Notes: a model not told the origin generated them from the sequence alone. 64,000 nucleotides of DNA from Pseudomonas sp. 6D_7.1_Bac1 (GCF_025465945.1 NZ_JANLNW010000052.1:124001-188000); one strand, 5' to 3'. Numbered from the stretch's first letter, positions 17,022 through 27,360 are shown. Translations and numbers: made by a program.

Positions 17022-19199
17022 TCAGGCCGTCTTGCCGGTATGGTTATTCAGCGAAATGACCTTGGTCTTGCCGATGCGGTGGCGGTAGATCTCGCGCAGG
17101 TACTTGATGGCCTTTTTCACGCAATCGCGCGACAGGCGGATGTCGTTGATCGAGACAAACTTGTCTTTGTCGTTGATCAGCTCACGGTACTTCTTCTCGT
17201 ACATCGGCTTGATCGCGTACCAGTTGGTGTCGAGGATCTTCGCCGGGTTTTCGAATTCGTTGAGCAGCTCGTCGATCCTGGCCTCGTCGAAGTCTTCATG
17301 AATGATGAAGTCGAGGATCGAGTTGTCCAGCGTTTCGTCGAAACGATACGGGTTGCGTGCAAAGCAACGTTTGATGAAGGCCACAATCAAGGTCAGGAAA
17401 TCGTCCGACAGGCACGGGCTCTTGGCGATCAGGGTGGTCAGCGACAGGTTGGCCGAGGCTCCGATCACCAGTGCATAACGCTTGAGCGTGGTGTTGGGGA
17501 ACAGGCTGTTGAGGTGGGTCTTCAACCGGTTCAGGTCCATGTAGGACAGCTTGTAATCCTTGGGTAAGGACACGATCGAGACCACCGACGAGCAGTTCTT
17601 GAAGAAGTGCAGGTCATGCAGGGCGGCAGCGTCGTAACCCGAGTTCTTGTATTGCTCCAGCGACGCGCGATAGCGCTTGGACTCGATCGGCAACAGGCTG
17701 ATGCCTTCGATGGCCTGGGTCACCTTGTTGAAGTGCGGCAGGTCGATGGAGCGGAAGAACAGGTCGTCGATGTTCAGGCGTTGCGGCTCTTTGTCGAACA
17801 CCTTGAATTTGTCACCGCTCGGTGCCGGTTGTTCTGGTACCACCGACTCGGCGTAGGCAATCGCCACTGGCCCGGCCAGACTCATGAACAGGTCGTTGGC
17901 ATCCAGGCGAATTGTTTCGCCGATGTCGATACCGGCACGACGGAAGTAGTTCTGGTCGTAGTCGGTGGTGACCGCCTGGGCTGTCAGAATGTTGAAGATC
18001 TGCTGCGAGATGTATTGGTTGGCGTGCTTTTCCATGGCATTGACATCAATGTTCTGGATATTGCCGTCATCGTTCTCTTCGGCGTAACGCATGATGTCGT
18101 TGGAAATGAGCATCATCGCGTTCCATGGACGGATGCGGCCCATGACGCTGGCTTCGCTGCTGTCTTCGTTGGCGAAGTTGTACGAGAAATCCCATTCTTC
18201 CGACAGGTACTTGCACAGCAGGCGACCGGCGTTGATATGCAGTGCTTCAGACATTTCGCTGCGGTGATCGGAAATGTTCGGCAGTACGCAAATACCGCTG
18301 GTGAAGATCGGCTCGAACACGAAGGAGTGGCCGCTCTTGCTGTCGTGCTCGTCCACAGGTTTGGTGTCGAACGTCTTGTTCATGTACGAGTGCTGCTGGG
18401 CCAGGCCGAACTCCGAGGCCATGCCCGAACCGGTACCGCCACCGGCGCTGAAGATCGAGAAGTACAGGCGCGACTGGTTGGCCTTGATGCCGCAGCTGTC
18501 GATCAGGTACGAATGGATCATCTTCCAGTCGGGGCTGGAGAAACGCTGGGTGTCCTTGTTCAGGATGATCTTCGCCAGGTACTGGCCGAGGATTGGCGCG
18601 TTACCGGCGCCACCGGCGTGGACTTCCGAGAGGTCCATGATCTTCATTTTGCTGTAGTCGCGCAGGAAGCCGCTTTTTTCGCCTTTGCGCGAAAAGCGGA
18701 TACGTCCGGCGATGTCTTTGTCCAGGTCGCCGAGCATCACCAGCGGCTCGACGAGGAATACTGGTTTGCTGGCCTTGCCGGCACCCAGCTTCAGGTTGTT
18801 GCGAATCCATTGCGCAGGGCTGTAGCCCTTTTCAGCATAGGGTTTGTCTTCGTTGTTGAACTCGTTGAGGTAGAACTTGCGGGCGTTGTACACCAGCTCC
18901 GCGACGTCCAGCGCAATGTTAGAGCCGCAGCGACCCAGACCGATCAGGCACACGGAGGGGAATTCCTGCTGATGCAGTTCGTGGGCATCTTCCAGGTGCG
19001 GGGGCTTCGGGAACACCAGATCCCGCAGGCCATCGAGGTTGTCGAGGATGCGATCGGTGTTGGTCTCGGTGAAATACAAGTACTGCTGAGTCGCAAGCGG
19101 GCGCGAGCTGGTCAATGGCTTCGGGACTGAGGGTTTATCCGTGGCGGCGGTGAGCGTCAGTTCGGATACCGCAGGGGCAGGATTATTTTTAGAAGTCAT
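17022..19199 (-). CDS. Divergent FtsZ/tubulin-superfamily GTPase of unknown role
   Basis: 725 residues. After a ~80-residue low-complexity N-terminus come the GTP-binding loops of the tubulin/FtsZ fold: T1-like LIGLGRCGSN (85-94), T3-like HAGGAGNAP (194-202), and the signature T4 loop AGGGTGSGM (252-260). A T7-like catalytic loop RLDANDLFMSLAG (431-443) aligns with FtsZ NLDFADVKTVM, keeping both acidic residues (D433, D436). About 280 further residues follow, longer than the FtsZ C-terminal domain and without an obvious FtsA/ZipA-binding tail. It is not the housekeeping FtsZ, which lies in the dcw cluster and is ~400 residues. A membrane or cytoskeletal role is inference. The gene is isolated. 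Confidence 0.8.
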   Translation of the reverse strand: MTSKNNPAPAVSELTLTAATDKPSVPKPLTSSRPLATQQYLYFTETNTDRILDNLDGLRDLVFPKPPHLEDAHELHQQEFPSVCLIGLGRCGSNIALDVAELVYNARKFYLNEFNNEDKPYAEKGYSPAQWIRNNLKLGAGKASKPVFLVEPLVMLGDLDKDIAGRIRFSRKGEKSGFLRDYSKMKIMDLSEVHAGGAGNAPILGQYLAKIILNKDTQRFSSPDWKMIHSYLIDSCGIKANQSRLYFSIFSAGGGTGSGMASEFGLAQQHSYMNKTFDTKPVDEHDSKSGHSFVFEPIFTSGICVLPNISDHRSEMSEALHINAGRLLCKYLSEEWDFSYNFANEDSSEASVMGRIRPWNAMMLISNDIMRYAEENDDGNIQNIDVNAMEKHANQYISQQIFNILTAQAVTTDYDQNYFRRAGIDIGETIRLDANDLFMSLAGPVAIAYAESVVPEQPAPSGDKFKVFDKEPQRLNIDDLFFRSIDLPHFNKVTQAIEGISLLPIESKRYRASLEQYKNSGYDAAALHDLHFFKNCSSVVSIVSLPKDYKLSYMDLNRLKTHLNSLFPNTTLKRYALVIGASANLSLTTLIAKSPCLSDDFLTLIVAFIKRCFARNPYRFDETLDNSILDFIIHEDFDEARIDELLNEFENPAKILDTNWYAIKPMYEKKYRELINDKDKFVSINDIRLSRDCVKKAIKYLREIYRHRIGKTKVISLNNHTGKTA

Positions 19200-19397
19200 T
19201 GTGCGCCATGTGCCTGGACGGGTTGGTTCGGCGGCGAGATATCATCAAGCCATCACGAATATAGAGCTCGCGACTTTACAGCGCGATAGTGTCCCCAGCG
19301 ATAGGGCTTTACCTGAGTGTCGCTAGGGGGAATCCTTTCCTGATTCATGATGAATCGGCCAATATTTGGCGATCTTTAATCGAACAGAGGCAAATTG

Positions 19398-20291
19398 ATG
19401 GCAACGCTACCTTCACTCGCGTTCGCTGGAATCGGCTTGATGGGTTTGCCGATGTGCCGGCGCTTGTTGGCCGCGGGCTATCCACTGACCGTCTGGAACC
19501 GCAACCCTGACAAATGCGTGCCCTTGGTCGAGGCCGGGGCGCGACAAGTGGCCACACCTGCCGAGCTGTGTCAGCACGCCGATCTGCTGATGTTGTGTCT
19601 GGCTAATACCGAAGTGGTGCGCGAAGTCGTGTTCGGCGTGGCAGGCGTTGCGCTCGGTGCGAAAACCGGTCAGTTGCTGGTGGACTTTTCCAGTCTGGAA
19701 CCCACGGCGACGCGGGAAATGGCCGCCGAGCTGGCCAGTCGTACCGGCATGGGCTGGCTGGATGCGCCGGTATCCGGTGGGGTCGCGGGTGCCGAAGCCG
19801 CTAGCCTGGCGATCATGGTCGGCGGTGAGTCAGCCGATGTCGAACGGGTGCGCCCGGTGTTGTTGAGCCTCGGCCAACGGGTCACGCACATGGGCGCGGT
19901 CGGCGCAGGGCAGGTGACCAAGGCCTGTAATCAGATGATCGTTGCCTGCAATGCCTTGGTCATCGCTGAAGTGGTGGCGCTGGCCGAGCGTTCGGGCGTG
20001 GATGCGAGCCTGCTGGCGGAGGCGTTGAGCGGTGGGTTTGCCGATTCGAAACCCTTGCAGATGCTCGCCCCGCAAATGGCCGAGAGCCGTTTCGAACCGG
20101 TGAAATGGCATGTTCGAACGTTGCTCAAGGATCTCGACGGCGCAGTGAAGTTTTCCCGCGAGCAGGGCTCGGCGACGCCGATCAGTGGGCTGGCTGCACA
20201 GTTGATGCGCCTGCATGGTGGCCAGGGGTATCTTGAAAAAGATCCCTCGACATTGATCCATCTATACCGCGAGCCAGGCTCAAAGGATTGA
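19398..20291 (+). CDS. NAD(P)-dependent beta-hydroxyacid dehydrogenase family protein
   Basis: 297 residues of the 3-hydroxyisobutyrate/6-phosphogluconate dehydrogenase superfamily. The Rossmann motif is FAGIGLMGLPMCRRLLAAG near the N-terminus, the family DAPVSGGVAGAE segment lies near residue 120, and the catalytic lysine is in GQVTKACNQM. The substrate could be 3-hydroxyisobutyrate, tartronate semialdehyde or another short acid; context does not decide. The ATG at 19398 has GAGG upstream. Its last 110 bases overlap the convergent MHYT gene. Confidence 0.85.
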   Translation: MATLPSLAFAGIGLMGLPMCRRLLAAGYPLTVWNRNPDKCVPLVEAGARQVATPAELCQHADLLMLCLANTEVVREVVFGVAGVALGAKTGQLLVDFSSLEPTATREMAAELASRTGMGWLDAPVSGGVAGAEAASLAIMVGGESADVERVRPVLLSLGQRVTHMGAVGAGQVTKACNQMIVACNALVIAEVVALAERSGVDASLLAEALSGGFADSKPLQMLAPQMAESRFEPVKWHVRTLLKDLDGAVKFSREQGSATPISGLAAQLMRLHGGQGYLEKDPSTLIHLYREPGSKD

Positions 20292-22467
20292 CAGCGTGTG
20301 AGTGATTACGCTGGTTGATTTCGTTCAGGACCGGGCGCAACTCAGTCAGCGGCACCGGGCGGCTCAACAGATAACCCTGAACAAAGTCGCAACCGAAGCG
20401 TTCGAGGAACTGGTACTGCTCCAGGGTTTCGACACCTTCGGTGACCACCTGCAAATGCAGGGTATGGGCCATGACGATAATGGCCTGGACGATCTCCATG
20501 TCCTGAGTGGCCTTGGGAATGTCCTGGATAAACGAACGGTCGATTTTCAAGGTGTTCAGGGGCAAACGCTTGAGGTAGGCCAGGGACGAGTAACCGGTGC
20601 CGAAGTCGTCGATCGACAGCGAAACACCCAGCGCCCGAATTTTGCGCAACAGTACCAGCGTATTGGCGATGTTGCCCATCAGCGCATTTTCCGTGACCTC
20701 CAGCTCCAGCCTTTGCGGTGCGACACCGGCTGAAAGCAGCGCATGTTCGACTTCTTCGGCGAGCTCTTCGCGAGCGAGGTTGAGCGGTGAGCAGTTGACG
20801 GCAATGTTCAATGACTCGCAGCCGTTCCTGGACAGTTCGCTCAGGTCTTCACACGCTTTGCGCAGCACCCAGTTGTCGAGTTCAGCGATCAAACCATTGG
20901 CTTCGGCAATCGCGATGAAACGGTCAGGCGCGAGTAAACCGTGCACTGGGTGTTGCCAGCGAACCAGTGCTTCGAGTTTGGTTACCTGGCCACTTTTGAG
21001 GTCGTAAATAGGCTGGTAATAGAGCATCAACCCGGTTTCGTCACGTAAGGCATTGCGCAGCTCTTCTTCGAGTTGCAGCTCCATCGTCGCCTTGGTTTTC
21101 AGGTTGGGGCTGAAAAAGTGCAGGCCGTTACGGCCATTGCCCTTGGACTGGTAAAGCGCCAGATCGGCGTTTTTCAGCAGCTCTTCGCAGCTCTTGCCGT
21201 CGTCGGGAAACACGCTGATACCGATGCTGGTGGTCATGACCATGCGTCGGCCGGCCAGCTCGATCGGCTCCTTCATTTTATGCATGATGCGCTGCGCCAT
21301 GTGCCGCGCTTCGTCACGATCACGCAGGCTGATGAGAATGCAGAATTCATCGCCGCCAAACCGTGCGACCACATCGTCGTGGCTGCGGGTCGAGCTTTTG
21401 ATGTGGTCGGCGAGGACTTTCAGCAGTTCGTCACCGGCGTCATGGCCCAGGCTGTCGTTGATGCGCTTGAAATGATCGATGTCCAGAAACATCACCGCCA
21501 GCATGCCATTGCTGGCGCTCTTCTCAATGAGCTTCTCGGCGAAGATCTGGTTGAAGCCGCGGCGGTTGATCAGGTTGGTCAGGGCGTCATAGTGCGCCAC
21601 TTGTTGCAGCGACATGCGTGCCTGATCCAGTTGGCTGAGCAGGGCGTTGACCCGGCGCAGGTCGTGCTCCTTGTGTTGCAGCTTCTTGTCGGCCAGGGCC
21701 GCGCTGATGCTACTGCCGATGACCAGCAGCGCAATCACGGCAATCATCAGCCCCAGTTGCAGGTGGTCGTTGTCGACCGGCAGTTGCACAGAGACTCCGG
21801 CAGGTAACACCAGGCTCATGGCCTGCATACCGGTGAAGTGCATGCTCACGATGCCGGCACCCAGCACCAGGCTGGCGGTGTATTTGAGCATCTGATGGGC
21901 GATGCCGCTGCCGTTGCGCAGAACGTGCGACAGTAGCAAGGCAATTGCACTGGCGCCGATGGCGATCAGGATCGACACGCCGAACAACGTTGGCTGGTAG
22001 TGGGCCTCGGCGTTTGAGCGCATGGCGGCCATGCCCACGTAATGCATGGTGCAGATGCCCAAGCCGATGCAGATCGAGGTTTGCACATATTGCCAGACGC
22101 TCAGTTGTGCATTGCTCAGGCTGTTCATCGCCCAAAAGGCTGCAATAAAGGCGATCAGCAGGGAAAGGAAGGTGGTCGGCAAGTCGTAATGGATGTCGAT
22201 GGGCGCCTGGAACGCCAGCATGCCGATGAAGTGCATGGCCCAGATACCGCCCGACAGGCAGCCGGCACCGACCCAGCGCCAGAGCCGTTGAGAGGCAAGG
22301 TTCTCGGCGTGACCGACGCGTTCGGCGATGTCCAGCGTGGCAAAGCTGGCCGCGCAGGCGACCAGGTAGGCCAACAGCACCAGAAAGGGGTTATGACTGC
22401 AACTGAGTACTACTTGCCCGCTGCTCTCTGGCAGCTCGGTAATGAAATGCAAACCAAGCCACTCCAT
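20182..22467 (-). CDS. mucR: MHYT-GGDEF-EAL c-di-GMP enzyme, MucR-like
   Basis: Membrane c-di-GMP protein of 761 residues from the chosen start MEWLGLHFI, preceded by ACGGGGC. Seven-helix MHYT sensor at about 1-245, with three metal-type motifs (MHFIGM, MHYVGM, MHFTGM). A GGDEF domain follows with an intact FGGDEF signature, then an EAL domain with intact LEALVRW. The order is that of P. aeruginosa MucR, which affects alginate and NO-induced dispersal. The canonical RxxD inhibitory site nine residues before GGDEF reads SHDD instead, so product inhibition may be altered. The C-terminus extends ~32 residues past the EAL domain and overlaps the convergent dehydrogenase gene. Confidence 0.85.
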   Translation of the reverse strand: MEWLGLHFITELPESSGQVVLSCSHNPFLVLLAYLVACAASFATLDIAERVGHAENLASQRLWRWVGAGCLSGGIWAMHFIGMLAFQAPIDIHYDLPTTFLSLLIAFIAAFWAMNSLSNAQLSVWQYVQTSICIGLGICTMHYVGMAAMRSNAEAHYQPTLFGVSILIAIGASAIALLLSHVLRNGSGIAHQMLKYTASLVLGAGIVSMHFTGMQAMSLVLPAGVSVQLPVDNDHLQLGLMIAVIALLVIGSSISAALADKKLQHKEHDLRRVNALLSQLDQARMSLQQVAHYDALTNLINRRGFNQIFAEKLIEKSASNGMLAVMFLDIDHFKRINDSLGHDAGDELLKVLADHIKSSTRSHDDVVARFGGDEFCILISLRDRDEARHMAQRIMHKMKEPIELAGRRMVMTTSIGISVFPDDGKSCEELLKNADLALYQSKGNGRNGLHFFSPNLKTKATMELQLEEELRNALRDETGLMLYYQPIYDLKSGQVTKLEALVRWQHPVHGLLAPDRFIAIAEANGLIAELDNWVLRKACEDLSELSRNGCESLNIAVNCSPLNLAREELAEEVEHALLSAGVAPQRLELEVTENALMGNIANTLVLLRKIRALGVSLSIDDFGTGYSSLAYLKRLPLNTLKIDRSFIQDIPKATQDMEIVQAIIVMAHTLHLQVVTEGVETLEQYQFLERFGCDFVQGYLLSRPVPLTELRPVLNEINQRNHSHAVNPLSLARGIDGSMSRDLFQDTPGHHAGASTVQPAH

Positions 22468-22748
22468 AGCGTGCCCCGTCTCTGAGTCATCCTGCACCGG
22501 CGCCATGAACGCTGGCGAATGCTTGGAGTATAGAGGCCGTGCGCAGAGTGCAAGCGGTAGTGGCACATTGACTCTGACGATTTTGTAATGAGCCCAAGAG
22601 CGTTTGGAAATAAATTGCCGGTCGCCATGGACGGGTATCAGCCTTGCGAATAATGACAGACAGCGGCCATGGCGCTGACTAGATTGCTGGTTCCGGGCTC
22701 GAATGCTGTCGGCAGTAAAGCCCTCATAACAATAAAAGAGACGGACCC

Positions 22749-24098
22749 ATGCAGAACTCGACCCAAGCGGCGAATGCCTGGCGCATTCTGTTCCTGCTGT
22801 TTCTGGCCAACCTGTTCAACTTTTTCGACCGCACGATCCCGGCGATCATCATCGAGCCAATCCGTATGGAATGGCACCTTAGCGATTTTCAACTGGGAAT
22901 TATCGGGACTGCGTTCACCATCGTTTATGCCGTTGCCGGTCTGCCGCTAGGGCGAATGGCCGACACCGGTTTGCGTAGCAAGTTGATGGGCTGGGGGTTG
23001 GCGGTGTGGAGCGGGCTGACCGCGGTCAACGGTCTGGTGGGGAGCTTCTGGAGTTTTTTGATTGTGCGCATGGGGATCGGCATTGGTGAGGCCAGCTATG
23101 CACCGGCCGCCAATTCACTGATCGGTGATTTGTTCCCGGCGCATCGTCGGGCGCGGGCCATGGGTATCTTCATGCTGGGGCTGCCGCTGGGCCTGCTGTT
23201 GGCGTTCTTCACCATCGGCGCGATGGTCAAGGCGTTCGACAGCTGGCGCGCGCCATTCTTCATCGCGGCCGTGCCGGGTCTGATTCTGGCGATGTTCATG
23301 TTCTTCATTAAAGAGCCCAGGCGCGGTGCGGCGGAAACCGTGCAAGTGTCCCAGGAACGGGTGGACCGGCCGATTCGCCGGGTGCTGGCGATTCCGACCT
23401 TCCTCTGGCTGGTGATGGCGGGATTGTGCTTCAACTTCGCCACCTATGCGTGTAACTCGTTTCTGGTGCCGATGTTGCAGCGCTACTTTCAGATGGCGTT
23501 GCAGGAAGCCGCGGTGGCGACCGGGGTGATCGTCGGTGTGACCGGGTTGTTCGGCCTGACGCTGGGCGGTTGGGTGGCGGACAAGATTCACCTGCGGGTG
23601 GCCAACGGTCGGCTGCTGTTTGCCGCGTTCAGCCTGATCATTTCGACCCTGTGCACGGCTTGGGCGCTGCACGCCGGACGGATTGAAATCGGTGTGTTCG
23701 TTGCGGTGTTCAGCGTTGGTTGGTTGTTTGCCTACAACTTTTATACCTGCGTTTACACGGCCATTCAGGACGTGGTCGAACCGCGTTTGCGCGCCACGGC
23801 GATGGCGTTGTTCTTCGCCGGGCTCTACTTGTTGGGCGGTGGTTTGGGGCCGGTGGTGGTGGGCGGTTTGTCCGATCACTTCGCCCATACGGCAATGCTG
23901 GCGGCGGGGGCGGAGCAGATGAGCGAGGCGTTCAAGGCTGTGGGGCTGCATGACGCGATGTATTTGATTCCGGTGGCGTTGTTTTCCACCATGGTGTTTC
24001 TGTTCCTGGCTTCGCGGTGTTTTGTGAGGGATGCCAAGCGGATGAAGGAGGGATTGGTTGCTGTGGTTGAGCCTGGGATTGCTGTGGCGACGGCCTGA
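22749..24098 (+). CDS. MFS transporter, Spinster-like
   Basis: 449-residue major facilitator with 12 predicted membrane segments. The N-terminus ILFLLFLANLFNFFDRTIPA and the loop motif GRMADTGLRSKLMGWG resemble Spns/Spinster-type carriers, and the acidic residue of FFDRTIP is a hallmark of that group. The substrate is unknown. Single gene, starting at an ATG 8 bases after an AGAGACGG sequence, followed by a REP pair and a terminator. Confidence 0.85.
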   Translation: MQNSTQAANAWRILFLLFLANLFNFFDRTIPAIIIEPIRMEWHLSDFQLGIIGTAFTIVYAVAGLPLGRMADTGLRSKLMGWGLAVWSGLTAVNGLVGSFWSFLIVRMGIGIGEASYAPAANSLIGDLFPAHRRARAMGIFMLGLPLGLLLAFFTIGAMVKAFDSWRAPFFIAAVPGLILAMFMFFIKEPRRGAAETVQVSQERVDRPIRRVLAIPTFLWLVMAGLCFNFATYACNSFLVPMLQRYFQMALQEAAVATGVIVGVTGLFGLTLGGWVADKIHLRVANGRLLFAAFSLIISTLCTAWALHAGRIEIGVFVAVFSVGWLFAYNFYTCVYTAIQDVVEPRLRATAMALFFAGLYLLGGGLGPVVVGGLSDHFAHTAMLAAGAEQMSEAFKAVGLHDAMYLIPVALFSTMVFLFLASRCFVRDAKRMKEGLVAVVEPGIAVATA

Positions 24099-24102
24099 TC
24101 GC

Positions 24103-24198
24103 CTTCGCGAGCAAGCCCGCTCCCACAGGGGATCGTGGTCGAACACTGATCTCGCATACGCTGGCGATCATTGTGGGAGCGAGCCTGCTCGCGATGGG
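24103..24198. repeat. REP pair, outward-facing order
   Basis: CGCGAGCAAGCCCGCTCCCA at about 24106 followed by TGTGGGAGCGAGCCTGCTCG at about 24172. The first arm has one base change that leaves the second arm mismatched. Same order as the pair at 16917. Confidence 0.88.
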
Positions 24199-24228
24199 GC
24201 AATCGTAAACGCCACAAAAATCGGGCAA

Positions 24229-24266
24229 ACAAAAAGGCCCGCATCGCTGCGGGCCTTTTTGTTTTA
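24229..24266. terminator. Bidirectional terminator between the MFS gene and rapA
   Basis: AAAAAGGCCCGCA / TGCGGGCCTTTTT, with an A run before and a T run after. Flanked by converging genes, it can end both transcripts. Confidence 0.88.
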
Positions 24267-24286
24267 GCGGGGGTATAGAGGAGGGC

Positions 24287-27133
24287 TTAACCCGCCACCA
24301 GCACCCGGATCGCTTCCAGTCGCAGTGCCGCTTTGTCGAGCATGGCCAAGCCTTGCTCGCGCTGCTGACGCAGGGCAACCAGTTCGCTGTCGCGTACTGT
24401 CGGGTTGACCGCTTGCAGGGCGGTCAGGCGCGCGAGCTCTTCTTCGGTGTCAGCGGCCAGACGGCGTTGCGCTTCGGCGACACGTTCGGCGTGGCGCGGG
24501 GTGATCTTCTCTTCGCCGGCGTTGATGCGCGGTGTCAGTTGATCACGCTGAGCCTGAACAAACTTGTTGGCGCTGGCACGCGGCACGCTTTCGAGCTGAT
24601 CGTTGAGGGTTTCGAACGACACTCGGCCCGACAGGTCGTTGCCGTTGGCGTCCAGCAGGCAGCGCAGGGCGGCCGGCGGCAGGTAACGGCCCAGTTGCAG
24701 CGAGCGCGGGGCAACCACTTCGCTGACGTAGAGCAGTTCCAGCAACACAGTGCCAGGCTTGAGCGCCTTGTTCTTGATCAGCGCGACGGCGGTGTTGCCC
24801 ATCGAGCCGGACAGCACCAGGTCCATGCCGCCCTGAACCATCGGGTGTTCCCAGGTAATGAATTGCATGTCTTCGCGAGACAGTGCCTGGTTGCGGTCGT
24901 AAGTGATGGTCACGCCTTCGTCGTCGCCCAGCGGGAAGCTGGCGTCGAGCATTTTCTCACTCGGCTTGAGGATCAGCGCGTTTTCCGAATGGTCTTCACT
25001 GTCGATGCCGAACGCGTCGAACAGGGTTTCCATGTAGATCGGCAGGGCGAACTGATCGTCCTGCTCAAGGATCGCCTCGACCAGCGCGTCACCTTCGCCC
25101 GTGCCGCCGGAGTTGAGTTCCAGCAGACGGTCACGGCCGCTGTGCAACTCGGCTTCCAGGCTTTCGCGGGTACTACGTGCTTCGTCGATCAGCGCTTGCC
25201 ACTCGCCGTCATCGGCATTTTCCAGCAGCGGCAGCAGGCGAGGGCCGAACTGGTGCTGCAAGGCGTTGCCGGTCGGGCACGTGTTGAGGAACGCGTTCAG
25301 CGCTTCGTGATACCACTGGAACAGGCGCTCTTGCGGGCTGGTTTCCAGGTACGGCACGTGCAGTTCGATGATGTGCTTCTGACCGATCCGGTCGAGACGA
25401 CCGATGCGCTGTTCCAGCAGGTCCGGGTGCGATGGCAGGTCGAACAGCACCAGGTGGTGGGAGAACTGGAAGTTACGACCTTCACTGCCGATTTCCGAGC
25501 AGATCAGCACTTGCGCGCCGAACTCTTCGTCGGCGAAGTAGGCGGCTGCGCGGTCACGTTCGAGGATGTTCATGCCTTCGTGGAACACCGTGGCCGGGAT
25601 GCCGGAGCGCACGCGCAGGGCGTCTTCCAGGTCCATCGCGGTTTCGGCGTGGGCGCAGATCACCAGCACTTTGGTGCGCTTGAGCATTTTCAGCTGATCG
25701 ATCAGCCACTCGACCCGTGGGTCGAAGCGCCACCAGCGTTGTTCTTCATCTATATCCGGTTGAGCCTGGAAGCTGACTTCCGGGTACAACTCGGCGTGTT
25801 CGCCCAGCGGCAGTTCGAGGTATTCGTCCGGGCACGGCAGCGGGTACGGGTGCAGTTTGCGTTCCGGGAAGCCTTGCACCGCGGCGCGGGTGTTACGGAA
25901 CAGCACGCGACCGGTACCGTGGCGGTCCAGCAGTTCGCGCACCAGACGGGCGCTGGCTTCAGCGTCGCCTTCGTTGACGGCGGTCAGCAGCGCTTCGCCT
26001 TCGTCACCGAGGAAACCGTGGATGGTTTTGTGCGCGGCTGGAGACAAGCGCCCCTGGTCCATCAGTTCTTGAACGGCTTCGGCCACCGGACGATAGTTGT
26101 CGCTTTCGGCGCGGAACGCGTGCAGGTCGTGGAAACGGTTTGGATCGAGCAGGCGCAAGCGTGCGAAGTGGCTGTCCTGACCCAGTTGCTCTGGGGTCGC
26201 GGTCAGCAGCAGTACACCAGGAATGGTTTCTGCGAGTTGCTCGACCAGCGAGTACTCAGGGCTGACCTGATCTTCGTGCCACACCAGGTGGTGAGCTTCG
26301 TCGACCACCAGCAAGTCCCAGCCGGCCGCGAACAGCGCGTCCTGGGCCTTTTCGTCTTCTACCAGCCATTCCAGAGCGACCAGCGCGAGCTGGGTGTCTT
26401 CGAACGGGTTGCCGGCATCACTTTCGATGAAGCGTTCTTCGTCGAACAGCGCGACCTGCAGGTTGAAACGACGACGCATCTCCACCAGCCACTGGTGCTG
26501 GAGGTTTTCCGGCACCAGGATCAACACGCGGTTGGCGCGACCCGAGAGCAATTGGCGATGGATCACCAGACCTGCTTCGATGGTTTTACCCAGACCGACT
26601 TCGTCCGCCAGCAGAACCCGCGGCGCGATACGGTCAGCGACTTCACGGGCGATGTGCAACTGGTGAGCGATCGGTTGCGCACGCACGCCACCCAGGCCCC
26701 ACAGCGAAGACTGCAACTGGCGGCTGGTGTGTTCCAGAGTGTGGTAACGCAGGGAGAACCAGGCCAATGGGTCGATCTGCCCGGCGAACAGACGGTCGCT
26801 GGCCAGACGGAACTGGATGAAGTTCGAGAGTTGGGTCTCAGGCAGGGTCACCACGTCGTTCTGCGCGTTGAGCCCGTGGTAGACCAGCAGGCCATCGACG
26901 TCGTCGACTTCGCGCACGGTCATCTTCCAGCCTTCGAAGTGAGTGATGGTGTCACCCGGCGAAAACCTCACGCGAGTGAGGGGCGCATTCCGTAGCGCGT
27001 ACTGGCGTGTGTCGCCAGTGGCCGGATAGAGCACGGTCAGCAAGCGACCGTCCTGTGCCAGAACGGTGCCTAAACCTAGCTCGGCTTCGCTGTCACTAAT
27101 CCAGCGTTGCCCCGGTTGATACTGCTGCGCCAT
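24287..27133 (-). CDS. rapA: RNA polymerase-associated ATPase RapA (HepA)
   Basis: 948-residue Swi2/Snf2 ATPase that binds RNA polymerase and promotes its recycling after transcription. N-terminal Tudor-like domains at about 1-110 start with the RapA motif [18 protein letters not shown]. Walker A is [13 protein letters not shown] (GLGKT at 180-184), the DEAH box is VVDEAHHL (278-281), and helicase lobe 2 contains [20 protein letters not shown] and [11 protein letters not shown]. The C-terminal RapA domain runs to the end. Length matches Pseudomonas RapA (about 950). Transcribed alone. Confidence 0.96.
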   Translation of the reverse strand: MAQQYQPGQRWISDSEAELGLGTVLAQDGRLLTVLYPATGDTRQYALRNAPLTRVRFSPGDTITHFEGWKMTVREVDDVDGLLVYHGLNAQNDVVTLPETQLSNFIQFRLASDRLFAGQIDPLAWFSLRYHTLEHTSRQLQSSLWGLGGVRAQPIAHQLHIAREVADRIAPRVLLADEVGLGKTIEAGLVIHRQLLSGRANRVLILVPENLQHQWLVEMRRRFNLQVALFDEERFIESDAGNPFEDTQLALVALEWLVEDEKAQDALFAAGWDLLVVDEAHHLVWHEDQVSPEYSLVEQLAETIPGVLLLTATPEQLGQDSHFARLRLLDPNRFHDLHAFRAESDNYRPVAEAVQELMDQGRLSPAAHKTIHGFLGDEGEALLTAVNEGDAEASARLVRELLDRHGTGRVLFRNTRAAVQGFPERKLHPYPLPCPDEYLELPLGEHAELYPEVSFQAQPDIDEEQRWWRFDPRVEWLIDQLKMLKRTKVLVICAHAETAMDLEDALRVRSGIPATVFHEGMNILERDRAAAYFADEEFGAQVLICSEIGSEGRNFQFSHHLVLFDLPSHPDLLEQRIGRLDRIGQKHIIELHVPYLETSPQERLFQWYHEALNAFLNTCPTGNALQHQFGPRLLPLLENADDGEWQALIDEARSTRESLEAELHSGRDRLLELNSGGTGEGDALVEAILEQDDQFALPIYMETLFDAFGIDSEDHSENALILKPSEKMLDASFPLGDDEGVTITYDRNQALSREDMQFITWEHPMVQGGMDLVLSGSMGNTAVALIKNKALKPGTVLLELLYVSEVVAPRSLQLGRYLPPAALRCLLDANGNDLSGRVSFETLNDQLESVPRASANKFVQAQRDQLTPRINAGEEKITPRHAERVAEAQRRLAADTEEELARLTALQAVNPTVRDSELVALRQQREQGLAMLDKAALRLEAIRVLVAG

Positions 27134-27360
27134 GCTGCCTGACTCCCGCCTTGAAAAAGCCGACTATGTTAACGGATCAGTGCCTTCAGAGCCAAAGGAC
27201 TCTGACAAAAACTACTAAGCTTGAAAGGTAGCGTAGCGAGGCGTTTGTCGGGCAGTCGGGCAGTCAGGCATTTGGGCATGTCAATGGGTCACCAGTTTGC
27301 GACCGATGGCTCAAGTCACCCCCTCGGCAGCCGACAGCCTGCACACAGGAGACTAATAAT

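Noticed and set aside
17607..19130. 507-codon frame antisense to the FtsZ-like gene
   Set aside because: The opposite strand has the FtsZ/tubulin GTPase motifs in the correct order and spacing, so the antisense frame is a shadow.
24353..26995. 880-codon open frame antisense to rapA
   Set aside because: It lies exactly opposite the RapA gene, whose Snf2 motifs are intact. Long antisense frames arise in high-GC genes with few TA-rich codons, and the translation has no recognisable domain.
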